Of a stretch of DNA of 64,000 bases, positions 37,328 through 46,531 are shown piece after piece. Within the stretch, counting starts at the first letter, position 1, and each line of letters begins with the position of its first letter. The stretch lies in NCBI RefSeq assembly GCF_024756235.1, contig NZ_JANUGY010000001.1:620001-684000 (forward strand), read 5' to 3'. This DNA comes from Massilia kyonggiensis. Its GTDB lineage: Bacteria; Pseudomonadota; Gammaproteobacteria; Burkholderiales; Burkholderiaceae_D. The translations under genes were made by a program, and so were the position numbers. The notes under the pieces are model-generated. The model saw only the letters and a program-made list of their open reading frames with translations, was not told the origin of the DNA and searched no databases.

Positions 37328-38571
37328 GATTCATCTCCTACTCCCAGAACAACGAGGACGTGCTGCTGTGGCGCGCGCTCGGCCACGTCCGGGACGGCTT
37401 CTACATCGACGTGGGCGCCAACGACCCGGTCGAGCATTCGGTCACGAAAGCGTTCTACGACGCCGGCTGGCGCGGCATCAACATCGAACCACTGCCGGCG
37501 CACATCGCCGCCTTCGACGAGCAGCGTCCCGGCGACGTCAACCTGGCCGTCGCCGCCGGCGGCGAAGCCGGCACGCTGACCCTGTACGACGTGCCCGACG
37601 TGCGCGGCTGGGCATCGCCCGAAAAATCGGTCGCCGACCTGCACCGCGCCGAAGGCCATACGGTCGCCGAATTGACGGTCCCCGTGCGCACCCTGGCCGA
37701 CGTGTGCGAAGAGCACGTGCGCGGCGAGGTTCACTTCCTGAAAATCGACGTGGAGGGCTTCGAAGGCGAAGTCCTGCGCGGCATGGACTTCGAACGCTGG
37801 CGCCCGTGGGTGCTCGTGATCGAGGCGACCCTGCCGAACAGCCGCGAGACGAACCACGGCAGCTGGGAGCACCTGGTCACGAGCCGGCGCTACCGCTACG
37901 CATGGTTCGACGGCCTGAACCGCTACTACGTGGCCGAGGAACACGCGGAACTCATGGCCAGCTTCGGCATCCAGCCGAACGTGTTCGACGACTACATTTC
38001 ATACCACCTCGACAGGGCCTGGGCCGCGAACCGCACGGCGACGCAAGCGCTGCGCGACACGGAAGAACAAGCCGACGCGGCACGCGCCGAGCTGCACGAC
38101 ATGATGCAGTTCGCCGAGAACCTGGAAACGGAAAAGCAGGAGGCGCTCGCCGAGATCGCGCAGCTGCGCCAGGATCTCGCCCAGGCCCACGCCAACGGCC
38201 AGCAGGCCACGCTGTGGGCGCGCGACCTCGAGGAGCGCCTGACCGCGACCTACAACAGCACGTCGTGGAAGGTGACACGGCCGCTGCGCATGGCGGGCGC
38301 GCTCGTCATCCGCCTGCGCCGCCCCGGCCTCGCACGTCGCTTGCTGACGCGCGTGACGAAGAACCAGCGCATCCGCCGCACCCTGATCCCGTTCCTGCTG
38401 CGCCATCCGGCGCTGAACCGGCGCGTGTCCGGCGTGCTGCAGGCCGTCAAGGGCAGCCTGCCGCAGCCGGTGGTGAACATCGACGTCCCCGAAGAACTCA
38501 AGGGCCTGCCGGTCTCGGTCCGCAACGTGCTGGCCGACCTGCAGCGCGCCCGCAAACACACAGGCGGTTGA
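37324..38571 (+). CDS. FkbM-family methyltransferase with C-terminal coiled-coil and basic region
   Basis: 415 residues. Residues 1 to about 200 are an FkbM SAM methyltransferase: SYSQNNEDVLLWRAL, GFYIDVGANDPVEHSVTKAF and FLKIDVEGFEGEVLRG. A predicted coiled coil follows at about 245-310 (LHDMMQFAENLETEKQEAL), then a basic, hydrophobic tail that could bind membrane. The arrangement resembles proteins that methylate the growing or terminal sugar of exported glycans and measure chain length with a coiled coil (as WbdD does). That parallel is inference. The ATG overlaps the Wzt stop. Confidence 0.85.
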   Translation: MRFISYSQNNEDVLLWRALGHVRDGFYIDVGANDPVEHSVTKAFYDAGWRGINIEPLPAHIAAFDEQRPGDVNLAVAAGGEAGTLTLYDVPDVRGWASPEKSVADLHRAEGHTVAELTVPVRTLADVCEEHVRGEVHFLKIDVEGFEGEVLRGMDFERWRPWVLVIEATLPNSRETNHGSWEHLVTSRRYRYAWFDGLNRYYVAEEHAELMASFGIQPNVFDDYISYHLDRAWAANRTATQALRDTEEQADAARAELHDMMQFAENLETEKQEALAEIAQLRQDLAQAHANGQQATLWARDLEERLTATYNSTSWKVTRPLRMAGALVIRLRRPGLARRLLTRVTKNQRIRRTLIPFLLRHPALNRRVSGVLQAVKGSLPQPVVNIDVPEELKGLPVSVRNVLADLQRARKHTGG

Positions 38572-38574
38572 ACC

Positions 38575-41469
38575 ATGCGCATCGTGATCGACTTCGACGA
38601 CAGCCAGGACCGCATCGAACCCGCGGCCCTCGCACTGGCTCAAGACCTGCTCCGCACGAACGACGGCCATGAGATCTGGCTGACCGTCTCGAACCGCGCG
38701 CACGCTGCGGTGGAGACGCTGCGTGCGACGTTCAAGGAACGCCTGCGCGTGTTCGACTTCCCGTCCAATCCGCGCTACGCCCCCGCAGTGCGCATCCACG
38801 CCTTCGCCGGCCTCGAACCCGACGTCGTGCTGACCTTGGCGCGCGCCGGCCGCGCACGCGCCATGCCGGGCGCGCCGTTCGCGCACGTCGTGTCCGTGCC
38901 CGGCACGGAGAACGCGGCCGCGCTGTGGCTCCGCATCGCGGCCAGCGCGGCCGAGAAGGCGGCGCCGCCCGCGCCGCAGGAGCGCCCGCGACTGGCCTAT
39001 GTGTCGCCGCTGCCGCCCGTCAAATCCGGCATCGCCGACTACAGCGCGGAACTGCTGCCGGAGCTGGCGAAGTATTACGAGATCGAGCTCGTCGTCGACC
39101 AGGAGCGCGTGGACGACCCGCGCGTGGCCGGCTTCCCGCAGCGGTCTCCCGACTGGCTGCGCGCCAACGCGCATGCGTTCGACCGCGTCGTCTACCACTT
39201 CGGCAATTCGCACGCGCACCAGCACATGTTCGAGTTGATCCGCGACGTGCCCGGCATCGTCGTGCTGCACGACTTCTTCTTCTCGGGCGTGCTGGACAAC
39301 CTGGAAAACGAAGGCTACCTGCCGCAGGCGTTCCTGCAAGCGCTGTACGAATCGCATGGCTTCAGTGCCCTGCTCGACCACGCGAAGAACGGCCGCTATG
39401 CGGCGATCTGGAAGTACCCCGTCAACAAGGGCGTGCTCGACGCGGCCGCCGGCGTGATCGTGCACTCGGATTTTTCGAAGACGCTGGCGACAAGCTGGTA
39501 CGGCCCGCAGACGGCCGCCGGCTGGCGCACGATCCCGCTGCTGCGCGGCCGGCCCGACGGCAGCATCGGGCCGGATGCGCGCGCCAACGCCCGCACGCGC
39601 CTGGGCCTGGCAAACGGCGATTACGTCGTGTGCACCTTCGGCATGCTGGGCCGCACGAAGCTGAACGCCGAACTGCTGGACGCCTTCCTCGCGTCGCCGC
39701 TCGCGCAGGATCCGCATTGCAAACTGGTGTTCGTGGGCGAGAACGACCCGGGCCCGTACGGCGGCGACCTCCTGCAGAAGGCGAATGCGAGCGCGGCGAA
39801 GGACCGCATCCGCATCACCGGCTTCGTCGACGCGGCCACGTACGCCGACTATCTCGCTGCCGCCGACTGCGCCGTCCAGCTGCGCACGTCCACGCGTGGC
39901 GAGACGTCGGCCTCCGTGCTCGACTGCCTGCTGTACGGCCTGCCCACGGTCGTCAACGCGCACGGTTCGACGGCTTCGATCGACGACGAACTGCTCGTCA
40001 AGCTGCGCGACGATTTCACCGTGCCCGAACTGGCCGCCGCGCTCGCGCACCTGCACGGCGACGCCGGCGCGCGCACGGCGCTGTCTGCAAAAGCCCTCGC
40101 CCACATGAACGCGGAACACGCGCCGGCGCGCGTGGGCAGGATGTATGCGGACGCCATCGAACACTTCACGCACCACGGCAGCCACGCGCACTACCGCCAG
40201 GTCGTGCGCGCCGCGGCACCCGTGTGCCCGGACAGCGAGCTGGCCCCGCTCGCCGCGGCCATCGCGTTCAACCGCGCGCCGGTCGCGCCGCGCCAGCTGC
40301 TGGTGGACGTATCCGCCCTCGTGCAGGCTGACCTCAAGACGGGCATCCAGCGCGTCGTGCGCAGCGTCCTGCTGGCGATGCTGAACGATCCGCCGCCGGG
40401 GTTCCGCATCGAGCCCGTGTTCTCGCACGGCGGCGGCACCCCTTACCGCTACGCGCGCCAGTTCGCGCTGAACCTGACGGGCACCACCGGCCTCGCGCTG
40501 GAAGACGCACCCGCCGACCTGCGTCCGGGCGACGTGTTCCTCGGCCTGGACCTGTTCACCAACGGCACGTCGCAGAACGAAGCGTTGCTGCGGTCGATGT
40601 CGGACCGGGGCGTCGCCATCCGCTTCGTCATGTACGACCTGCTGCCGATGCTGCGTCCGGACGTGTTCCCGTTCGGGACGGAACAATACTTCGGCGACTT
40701 CCTGCGCACCGTGCACGCCGTGGCCGACGGCGTGATCTGCATCTCGCGCGCCGTCGCCGACGAGCTGGCGGGCTGGTACGAGGGACAAGGCCTGCGCCGC
40801 CGGCTGCCGCTGCAACTGGGCTGGTTCCACCTGGGCGCCGACATCGACGCCAGCGCCCCGAGCACCGGCATGCCGCCCGACGCCCACGTCGTGCTGAACG
40901 CCCTCGCCGCGCGCCCCAGCTTCCTGATGGTCGGCACGGTCGAACCGCGCAAGGGCCAGGCCCAGGCGCTGGCCGCGTTCGAGCAGCTGTGGGAGCGCGG
41001 CGTGGACGTCAACCTCGTCATCGTCGGCAAGGAAGGCTGGATGGTCGAGCAGCTCGCCGCGCGCATGGCGAGTCATCCGGAGAAGGGCAAGCGCATGTTC
41101 TGGCTGGCCGGGATCTCGGACGAGATGCTGCTGAAGCTGTATGCCGGTTCGGCGGCGCTGCTGGCCGCGTCCGAAGGCGAAGGCTTCGGCCTGCCGCTGA
41201 TCGAGGCGGCGCAGCACGGCATCCCGATCATCGCGCGCAGCCTGCCGGTGTTCCGCGAAGTCGCGGGCGACCACGCGTATTACTTCGACGGCCTCGCGCC
41301 CGCCGACCTGGCCCGCGCCATCGAGGACTGGCTCGCCCTGCACCGCGCCGGCCAGGCCCCCGTCTCCACCGGCATGCCGTGGCTGACGTGGGACCGCAGC
41401 GCGCGCCAGGTGATCGACACGGTCATTGGCGGGCGCTGGTATCGCACGCTGCCCGGCACGGACGCGTAG
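38575..41469 (+). CDS. Large glycosyltransferase with two GT4-type domains
   Basis: 964 residues, about twice a usual GT4. An N-terminal segment (1-125) is followed by a first GT-B unit: YVSPLPPVKSGIADYSAELL, VVYHFGNSHAHQHMFE and the C-lobe CTFGMLGRTKLNAELLDAFL. The linker at about 560-580 is followed by a second GT4 (LLVDVSALVQADLKTGIQRV, FLMVGTVEPRKGQAQALAAF, ASEGEGFGLPLIEAAQHGIP). The second domain keeps the E-x7-E signature; the first has a weaker form (RTSTRGETSASVLDCLLYGL). It may build alternating linkages of the exported polymer. It follows the FkbM gene by 3 nt. Confidence 0.88.
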   Translation: MRIVIDFDDSQDRIEPAALALAQDLLRTNDGHEIWLTVSNRAHAAVETLRATFKERLRVFDFPSNPRYAPAVRIHAFAGLEPDVVLTLARAGRARAMPGAPFAHVVSVPGTENAAALWLRIAASAAEKAAPPAPQERPRLAYVSPLPPVKSGIADYSAELLPELAKYYEIELVVDQERVDDPRVAGFPQRSPDWLRANAHAFDRVVYHFGNSHAHQHMFELIRDVPGIVVLHDFFFSGVLDNLENEGYLPQAFLQALYESHGFSALLDHAKNGRYAAIWKYPVNKGVLDAAAGVIVHSDFSKTLATSWYGPQTAAGWRTIPLLRGRPDGSIGPDARANARTRLGLANGDYVVCTFGMLGRTKLNAELLDAFLASPLAQDPHCKLVFVGENDPGPYGGDLLQKANASAAKDRIRITGFVDAATYADYLAAADCAVQLRTSTRGETSASVLDCLLYGLPTVVNAHGSTASIDDELLVKLRDDFTVPELAAALAHLHGDAGARTALSAKALAHMNAEHAPARVGRMYADAIEHFTHHGSHAHYRQVVRAAAPVCPDSELAPLAAAIAFNRAPVAPRQLLVDVSALVQADLKTGIQRVVRSVLLAMLNDPPPGFRIEPVFSHGGGTPYRYARQFALNLTGTTGLALEDAPADLRPGDVFLGLDLFTNGTSQNEALLRSMSDRGVAIRFVMYDLLPMLRPDVFPFGTEQYFGDFLRTVHAVADGVICISRAVADELAGWYEGQGLRRRLPLQLGWFHLGADIDASAPSTGMPPDAHVVLNALAARPSFLMVGTVEPRKGQAQALAAFEQLWERGVDVNLVIVGKEGWMVEQLAARMASHPEKGKRMFWLAGISDEMLLKLYAGSAALLAASEGEGFGLPLIEAAQHGIPIIARSLPVFREVAGDHAYYFDGLAPADLARAIEDWLALHRAGQAPVSTGMPWLTWDRSARQVIDTVIGGRWYRTLPGTDA

Positions 41470-41472
41470 CCC

Positions 41473-42957
41473 GTGATACGGCCCGCCTGGCGTTTCCCGT
41501 TGGCGCTGCTGGCCGCGCTGACCGTCCTGTTCTGCCTGAACAAGCCCATCCTCGGCGGCGACATGCTCGAGTACACGCTCGACGCGGTCGCCATCGCGCG
41601 CCACGGCACGCCCGACATCCGCCTGGACGACATCGCGGCGGTGCGCAAGCTCGTGCCGCAACTGGGCTGGGCGTTCGATCCGCTGGAACAGGACATGCGC
41701 GCGGGCGTCAGGAACGTCTACCCCGCCTTCGTGCGCGGGCGCCATGGCGACGTCTTTCCGATCCACTTCTTCGGCTATCCCGCGCTGGCTGCGTTACCCT
41801 TGCGCGTGTTCGAGGCGACGGGCATCCCGCCGCTGAAGGCGTTCCAGGCCGCGAACTACGCGGCCATCTTCGTGCTCGGCCTGGCGCTGCTGCGCTTCTT
41901 CCGCTCGGCCCTGAGCGCAAGCCTGGGCGTGCTGCTGTTCCTCGGCTGCGGCGGCGTGCTGTACATGAACCAGACGAGCCCCGAGTGCGTGAGCGCCGCG
42001 TCGCTGCTCGCCGGCCTGCTGTTCTGGCTGGGCGGCGCGCCCCTCGCCGGCGGCGTCATGGCCGGCCTCGCGGCGCAGCAGAATCCCACCATCGTCATGT
42101 TCTTCGTGTTCGCGCCGCTGTTGAAACTGTGCGTCGACTGGCGGCGCGACGTGGACACCCGGACGAACGTGAAGACCCAGCTCACGCGCGCGAACGTCGC
42201 CGGCTGGTTGGTCGGGCTGGGCCTGTTCGCCCTGCCGCCGCTGTTCAACCTCGCGCAGTTCGGCGTCCCCAACATCATCGCGAACAAGTTTTCCGACCCG
42301 GGACTCGTCAGCGGCACGCGCCTCGTCTCGTTCTTCTTCGACCTGAACCAGGGCGCGATCGTCGCATTGCCCGGCGTGGCCGCGGCGCTGCTCGTGTGGG
42401 GCTGGCGCCGCCGGTCGGCCGTGACGGCGGCCGTCTGCCTGGCCCTCGTGCTGGCGCTGATCGTGCCGGCGCTGGCCGTGCTGAACTGGAATTCCGGCGC
42501 GGCCGGCGTGATGCGGTATGCATTCTGGGCGGGGATGCCGCTCGTGCTCGCGCTGCTGCTGCGCGTGCGCACGCACGGGCGCTGGCCGCCGCTGCTGGCG
42601 CTGTGGCTGGTGCTGGCGCAGGCAGCGGCCATGGTCAATGCGGGCAGCTACTCGTACGTGGAATTCAGCCCCGCCGCCCGCTTCGTGCTGGCCCATCTGC
42701 CCGAACACTACCACCCCGAACCGGAAATCTTCGCGGAACGCATGGCGGGCAACGACGACTACATCCAGCCGGACAAGGTCTATGTCTACCGTCCGGCCGG
42801 GCTGCCGCCCAAGGCGTTGTTCAACGCGACCAACCCCCGTGCCGGAGAGCAGCTGTGCGGGCCGGGCCGCACGCTGGCGCCGGACAACCGCATCGTGGCG
42901 AGCGCCCAGGCCTGGCGCTACCTCGACGGGGCGCCGCGCTGCATGCCGGCGCGCTAG
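41473..42957 (+). CDS. Polytopic membrane protein, probable GT-C-type glycosyltransferase
   Basis: 494 residues with about 10-12 TM helices and a large C-terminal soluble tail. After TM1 comes an acidic loop GGDMLEYTLDAVAIARHGTP, placed as in GT-C (GT39/GT83-like) enzymes that use polyprenyl-phosphate sugars on the periplasmic side. A clear family assignment is not possible by eye. It starts with GTG 3 nt after the stop of the double glycosyltransferase and closes the glycan cluster. The C-terminus has two Cys (QLCGPGR, PRCMPAR) that might form a disulfide. Confidence 0.65.
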   Translation: MIRPAWRFPLALLAALTVLFCLNKPILGGDMLEYTLDAVAIARHGTPDIRLDDIAAVRKLVPQLGWAFDPLEQDMRAGVRNVYPAFVRGRHGDVFPIHFFGYPALAALPLRVFEATGIPPLKAFQAANYAAIFVLGLALLRFFRSALSASLGVLLFLGCGGVLYMNQTSPECVSAASLLAGLLFWLGGAPLAGGVMAGLAAQQNPTIVMFFVFAPLLKLCVDWRRDVDTRTNVKTQLTRANVAGWLVGLGLFALPPLFNLAQFGVPNIIANKFSDPGLVSGTRLVSFFFDLNQGAIVALPGVAAALLVWGWRRRSAVTAAVCLALVLALIVPALAVLNWNSGAAGVMRYAFWAGMPLVLALLLRVRTHGRWPPLLALWLVLAQAAAMVNAGSYSYVEFSPAARFVLAHLPEHYHPEPEIFAERMAGNDDYIQPDKVYVYRPAGLPPKALFNATNPRAGEQLCGPGRTLAPDNRIVASAQAWRYLDGAPRCMPAR

Positions 42958-43039
42958 GTGCGCTCTCGAACAGTGCACCGCAAACGTGCGCTCTAAAATT
43001 CATCATCGAGCCCCATCGGCCGGGGCGAAAGGATGCACG

Positions 43040-44746
43040 ATGGTGATGGGACCGGACAAGGAAAAAGCCCTGAAACAGGGACTGGAGGAGCAAGGCGGCG
43101 GCCAGAGCTTCGGTGTGCCCGCCGCCGGCGAGATCGAGGGGAATGCCTACGAGCCGATGGGCAACCCCGGCGTCAACCACTGGCAGGCCACGTACATCAA
43201 GCGCGACGGGCTGCAGGACCGCGGCAACATCTTCTTCGCCGCCGTCGAGATGACGCGCATGCCGATGATCATCACGGATCCGCGCCAGCCGGACAACCCG
43301 ATCGTGTTCTGCAACGGCGCCTTCCTCGACCTCACGCAGTACAAGGAAGACGACGTCATCGGCCGCAACTGCCGCCTCCTGCAGGGCCCGCAGACGGACC
43401 GGCGTACGGTGGACGAGGTGCGCAAGGCGCTCGCCGAGCAGCGCGCCGTCGCCGTCGACATCCTGAACTACAAGGCCGACGGCACGCCGTTCTGGAACGC
43501 CCTGTTCATCGGCCCGATCTTCGACCAGGACGGCCAGCTGCTGTACTTTTTCGCGTCGCAGATGGACATCACGGAGCGCCGCACGAGCCAGGAGTCGCAC
43601 CTGCAGGCGCAGAAGATGGAAGCGATCGGCCAGCTGACGGCCGGCATGGCGCACGACTTCAACAACCTGCTGCAGGTCATCAACGGCAACCTGGAGGTCG
43701 CGCTGATCAGCCTCGAGAAGCCGGATGCGGCGCGCACCGCGCTGGAACGGGCGCAGCGCGCGGCCATGCGCGCGGGCCGGCTCACCCAGCAGCTGCTGAC
43801 GTTCGCACGCAAGCAGCGCCTGGAGCCCAGGCCCGTCAACATCAACAACCTCGTCGTGGAATTCTCCGAAATGCTCGTGCGCACCCTGGGCGACAAGGTC
43901 GACCTGCGCCTGGACCTGCGTCCCGGCCTGCCGCTGTGTAACCTCGACCCGACGCACCTGGAGATGGCCCTGCTGAACGTCCTGATCAACGCGCGCGACG
44001 CCATGCCGGACGGCGGCCAGGTAACGGTCGGCACGGCCATCGTGCGCGGCGAGGAGCGCATCCGCCGCCACAACCTGGCGCCCGGCACCTATGTCGACCT
44101 GTGCGTGGTCGACAAGGGCGTCGGCATGCCGCCCGAAGTCCTGCGGCGCGCGACGGAACCCTTCTTCACGACCAAGGGACCGGGCACGGGCCTCGGCCTG
44201 GCGATGGTCCACGGCTTCGTGCAGCAGTCGCGCGGCCGCCTGGAAATCGACAGCAAGCCGGGCGAAGGCACGACGGTGCGCATGATCTTCCCCGTGGCCG
44301 ACGACGGCCAGGACGGCGCCCGCGGCACGGGCCCGGACCAGGACGCCGCGGCGCCGGACGCCGACGACGCGGCGGGGAACCGGCCCAGCGTGCTCGTGGT
44401 GGAAGACAACGACGACGTGCGCGAGCTAGCCGAGAGCGTGCTGGGCATGGCCGGCTACGCGGTGCTGGCGGCCGCCAGCGGCGAACAGGCGCTGGACCTG
44501 CTGCGCGAGGGGACGCGCGTCGATCTGCTGTTCACGGACGTGATCATGCCGGGCGGGATGAACGGCCTGCAGCTCGTCGACGAAGCGCGCCGGCTGCGCC
44601 CGCGCCTGCCGGTGCTCGTCACGACCGGCTACATGGACGAGCTGCCGGGACGCGGCCAGGGCCAGCGGCTGAACATCCTCGCCAAGCCGTACAAGCATGG
44701 CGACCTGCTGGAGCGCGTGGAGGCGGCGCTGGGGAAGGAGGCCTGA
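43040..44746 (+). CDS. LOV-domain blue-light sensor histidine kinase with receiver domain
   Basis: 568 residues. The LOV domain (about 65-180) has GRNCRLLQGPQTDR with photoactive Cys111, and NYKADGTPFWNALFIGPIFD with the Asn residues that hold FMN. A HisKA-like helix follows with MAHDFNNLLQ (His205; HWE/HisKA-DFNN type). The HATPase has N-box NVLINARDAMPDGG and G-boxes GPGTGLGLAMVHGF. A receiver domain carries phospho-acceptor Asp500 (LLFTDVIMPGG). No TM segment, so it is cytoplasmic. The attached receiver implies a hybrid kinase or self-regulating unit; no output gene lies next to it. AAGGA precedes the start. Confidence 0.92.
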   Translation: MVMGPDKEKALKQGLEEQGGGQSFGVPAAGEIEGNAYEPMGNPGVNHWQATYIKRDGLQDRGNIFFAAVEMTRMPMIITDPRQPDNPIVFCNGAFLDLTQYKEDDVIGRNCRLLQGPQTDRRTVDEVRKALAEQRAVAVDILNYKADGTPFWNALFIGPIFDQDGQLLYFFASQMDITERRTSQESHLQAQKMEAIGQLTAGMAHDFNNLLQVINGNLEVALISLEKPDAARTALERAQRAAMRAGRLTQQLLTFARKQRLEPRPVNINNLVVEFSEMLVRTLGDKVDLRLDLRPGLPLCNLDPTHLEMALLNVLINARDAMPDGGQVTVGTAIVRGEERIRRHNLAPGTYVDLCVVDKGVGMPPEVLRRATEPFFTTKGPGTGLGLAMVHGFVQQSRGRLEIDSKPGEGTTVRMIFPVADDGQDGARGTGPDQDAAAPDADDAAGNRPSVLVVEDNDDVRELAESVLGMAGYAVLAAASGEQALDLLREGTRVDLLFTDVIMPGGMNGLQLVDEARRLRPRLPVLVTTGYMDELPGRGQGQRLNILAKPYKHGDLLERVEAALGKEA

Positions 44747-44776
44747 AAAAAAGGCCTGACATGTGCGCCAGGCCTT
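44745..44776 (-). terminator. Intrinsic terminator of rhlE
   Basis: The stem AAGGCCTG/CAGGCCTT (44751-44758, 44769-44776) is followed on the minus strand by seven T. It overlaps the stop of the LOV kinase gene, so it may also act for that transcript. Confidence 0.75.
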
Positions 44777-44784
44777 CATAAAGC

Positions 44785-46245
44785 TTACTGCTTCGGCAAT
44801 CCACCCAGCAGCGCCGCCAGCTTCGGCTTCGGCTTGCCCGATGCGGCCGGTGCCGCAGGCACCTCCTTGCGCGGAGCTGCCGACGGTTCGTACGGCTTGA
44901 GGAACCACGGATCGATCTTCTCGCGGCGCGGCGCGCTGTAGCTGCGCGGGGCGCGGTCCGGGCGCTCCGTGCGCTCGGCGCGCGGGTTGTCCGATTCGCG
45001 GCGGCCGCCGCGGCGGTCGCCCGTGCGCTCGCCGCGCTCGCCACGGTCGAAGCCGCGCGACGGGGAAAAGCCCGTCAGTTCGCCGCGCGTGATGGTCTGC
45101 TTGATCAGCTTCTCGATGTCGGCCAGCAGGCGCTCGTCCTTGTCCGAATACACGGACAGCGCGTCGCCCGTGGCGCCGGCGCGGCCCGTGCGGCCGATGC
45201 GGTGCACGTAGTCCTCGGCGTTGTACGGCAGGTCGTAGTTGATCACGCACGGCAGGTCGGTGATGTCGAGGCCGCGCGCCGCGACGTCGGTCGCGACCAG
45301 CACGTCGATATCGCCGTTCTTGAAGGCGTCCAGCGCGGCGATGCGCTCCTGCTGCGTCTTGTCGCCGTGGATGGCGGAGGCCTTGATGCCGGCCTGCTCG
45401 AGGTAGCGCGCGAGGCGCGACGCGCCGATCTTGGTATTCGAGAACACGAGGACCTGCTTCAGGTCGCGCGCGCGGATCAGGTGCTCGACGACGTTGCGCT
45501 TCTGCTCTTCGTCGACCTTGTACAGCACCTGGGTGATGGAGGTGTTCGTGGCGTTGCTGCGTGCGACTTCGATCGTCAGCGGGTCGTTCAGGAAGCTGGA
45601 CGCCAGCTTCTTGATCTCCGGCGAGAACGTGGCCGAGAACATCAGGTTCTGGCGCTTCTTCGGCAGCAGGTTGATGATGCGCTGCAGGTCGGGCAGGAAG
45701 CCCATGTCGAGCATGCGGTCGGCTTCGTCCATCACGAGCATCTGGACCTGGGCCAGGCTGATGTTCTTCTGCTCCACGTGGTCGAGCAGGCGGCCCGGCG
45801 TGGCGATGACGATCTCGACGCCGCGGCGCAGGATCTCGGTCTGCGGCTTCATGTCCATGCCGCCGAAGACGACGGTGGAGCGCAGCGGCGTGTGCTGGGC
45901 ATAGGCCTTGACGTTCTCGGCGACCTGGATCGCCAGTTCGCGCGTCGGCGTCAGCACGAGGGCGCGCACGGCATGGCGCGCCGGCGACATGCTGGTGTTG
46001 GCATGCGGCAGCAGCAGCTGGATGATCGGCAGCGAGAAGCTCGCCGTCTTGCCGGTGCCGGTCTGGGCCGCGCCCATGACGTCGCGGCCCTGCAGGACGA
46101 TGGGGATCGCCTTGGCCTGGATCGGGGTCGGATGGACATAGCCCTGGTCCGACAGCGCACGCTGGATCTCAGGCGCGAGGCCGAAATCGGCGAAGCGCAC
46201 GGTCGGCGCGCCGCCAGCTTCAATAGTGGTCGGTGTTTCAGACAT
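44785..46245 (-). CDS. rhlE: DEAD-box ATP-dependent RNA helicase, RhlE type
   Basis: 486 residues. All helicase motifs are present: Q-motif FGLAPEIQRAL...PTPIQ, AQTGTGKT, PTRELA, TPGR, DEAD, SAT, ATDVAARGLD and HRIGRTGR. The C-terminal tail from about 390 is Arg/Gly-rich (RGERGERTGDRRGGRR), then Pro/Ala/Lys-rich, as in RhlE proteins acting in ribosome assembly and cold RNA metabolism. The 286-bp divergent gap upstream probably contains a long leader, which is common for such helicases, but no specific regulatory motif was recognised. Confidence 0.93.
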   Translation of the reverse strand: MSETPTTIEAGGAPTVRFADFGLAPEIQRALSDQGYVHPTPIQAKAIPIVLQGRDVMGAAQTGTGKTASFSLPIIQLLLPHANTSMSPARHAVRALVLTPTRELAIQVAENVKAYAQHTPLRSTVVFGGMDMKPQTEILRRGVEIVIATPGRLLDHVEQKNISLAQVQMLVMDEADRMLDMGFLPDLQRIINLLPKKRQNLMFSATFSPEIKKLASSFLNDPLTIEVARSNATNTSITQVLYKVDEEQKRNVVEHLIRARDLKQVLVFSNTKIGASRLARYLEQAGIKASAIHGDKTQQERIAALDAFKNGDIDVLVATDVAARGLDITDLPCVINYDLPYNAEDYVHRIGRTGRAGATGDALSVYSDKDERLLADIEKLIKQTITRGELTGFSPSRGFDRGERGERTGDRRGGRRESDNPRAERTERPDRAPRSYSAPRREKIDPWFLKPYEPSAAPRKEVPAAPAASGKPKPKLAALLGGLPKQ

Positions 46246-46439
46246 GTTTTCTTTCGGGCAATGAATCGTTGCGTTCTACGGCCGGGCTGCTGCCCTGGCT
46301 GGGCCAACGCGGGAAAACCGGGGTGACGGGACGCGCCTCGCGCGGGCTTGACCGGGAGCGGCGGCTTTGGCTGACGTAGAGAATCTAAATCGCGCTCAAG
46401 GTTACCTCAAATCCTACCCCCTGTATATGAAATCCGCGT

Positions 46440-46466
46440 TTTTACCTACCTTTACCTGCCTTTACA
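46440..46466. promoter_or_regulatory. Phased TTTACC repeats upstream of the EF-hand gene
   Basis: TTTACCtaccTTTACCtgccTTTACa gives three copies of the 10-bp unit TTTACCtrcc, the last incomplete, one helical turn apart. They lie about 70-90 bp upstream of the EF-hand start. They may be activator sites; GATAAT at 46489 is a possible -10. Confidence 0.35.
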
Positions 46467-46531
46467 GCATTAAATAGCTTGCCGGACCGATAATTCTTTG
46501 AATAAATCGTTCATTAAATAAAGGATCCAGC

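Noticed and set aside
37999..41766. A 1255-codon open frame antisense to the FkbM and double glycosyltransferase genes
   Set aside because: Same GC-shadow effect; no ribosome-binding site, no recognisable motif, and clear genes lie on the plus strand.
43040..44746. The LOV kinase as an ordinary PAS kinase
   Set aside because: The GRNCRLLQG motif with the photoactive Cys and the Asn pattern of the flavin pocket argue for LOV.
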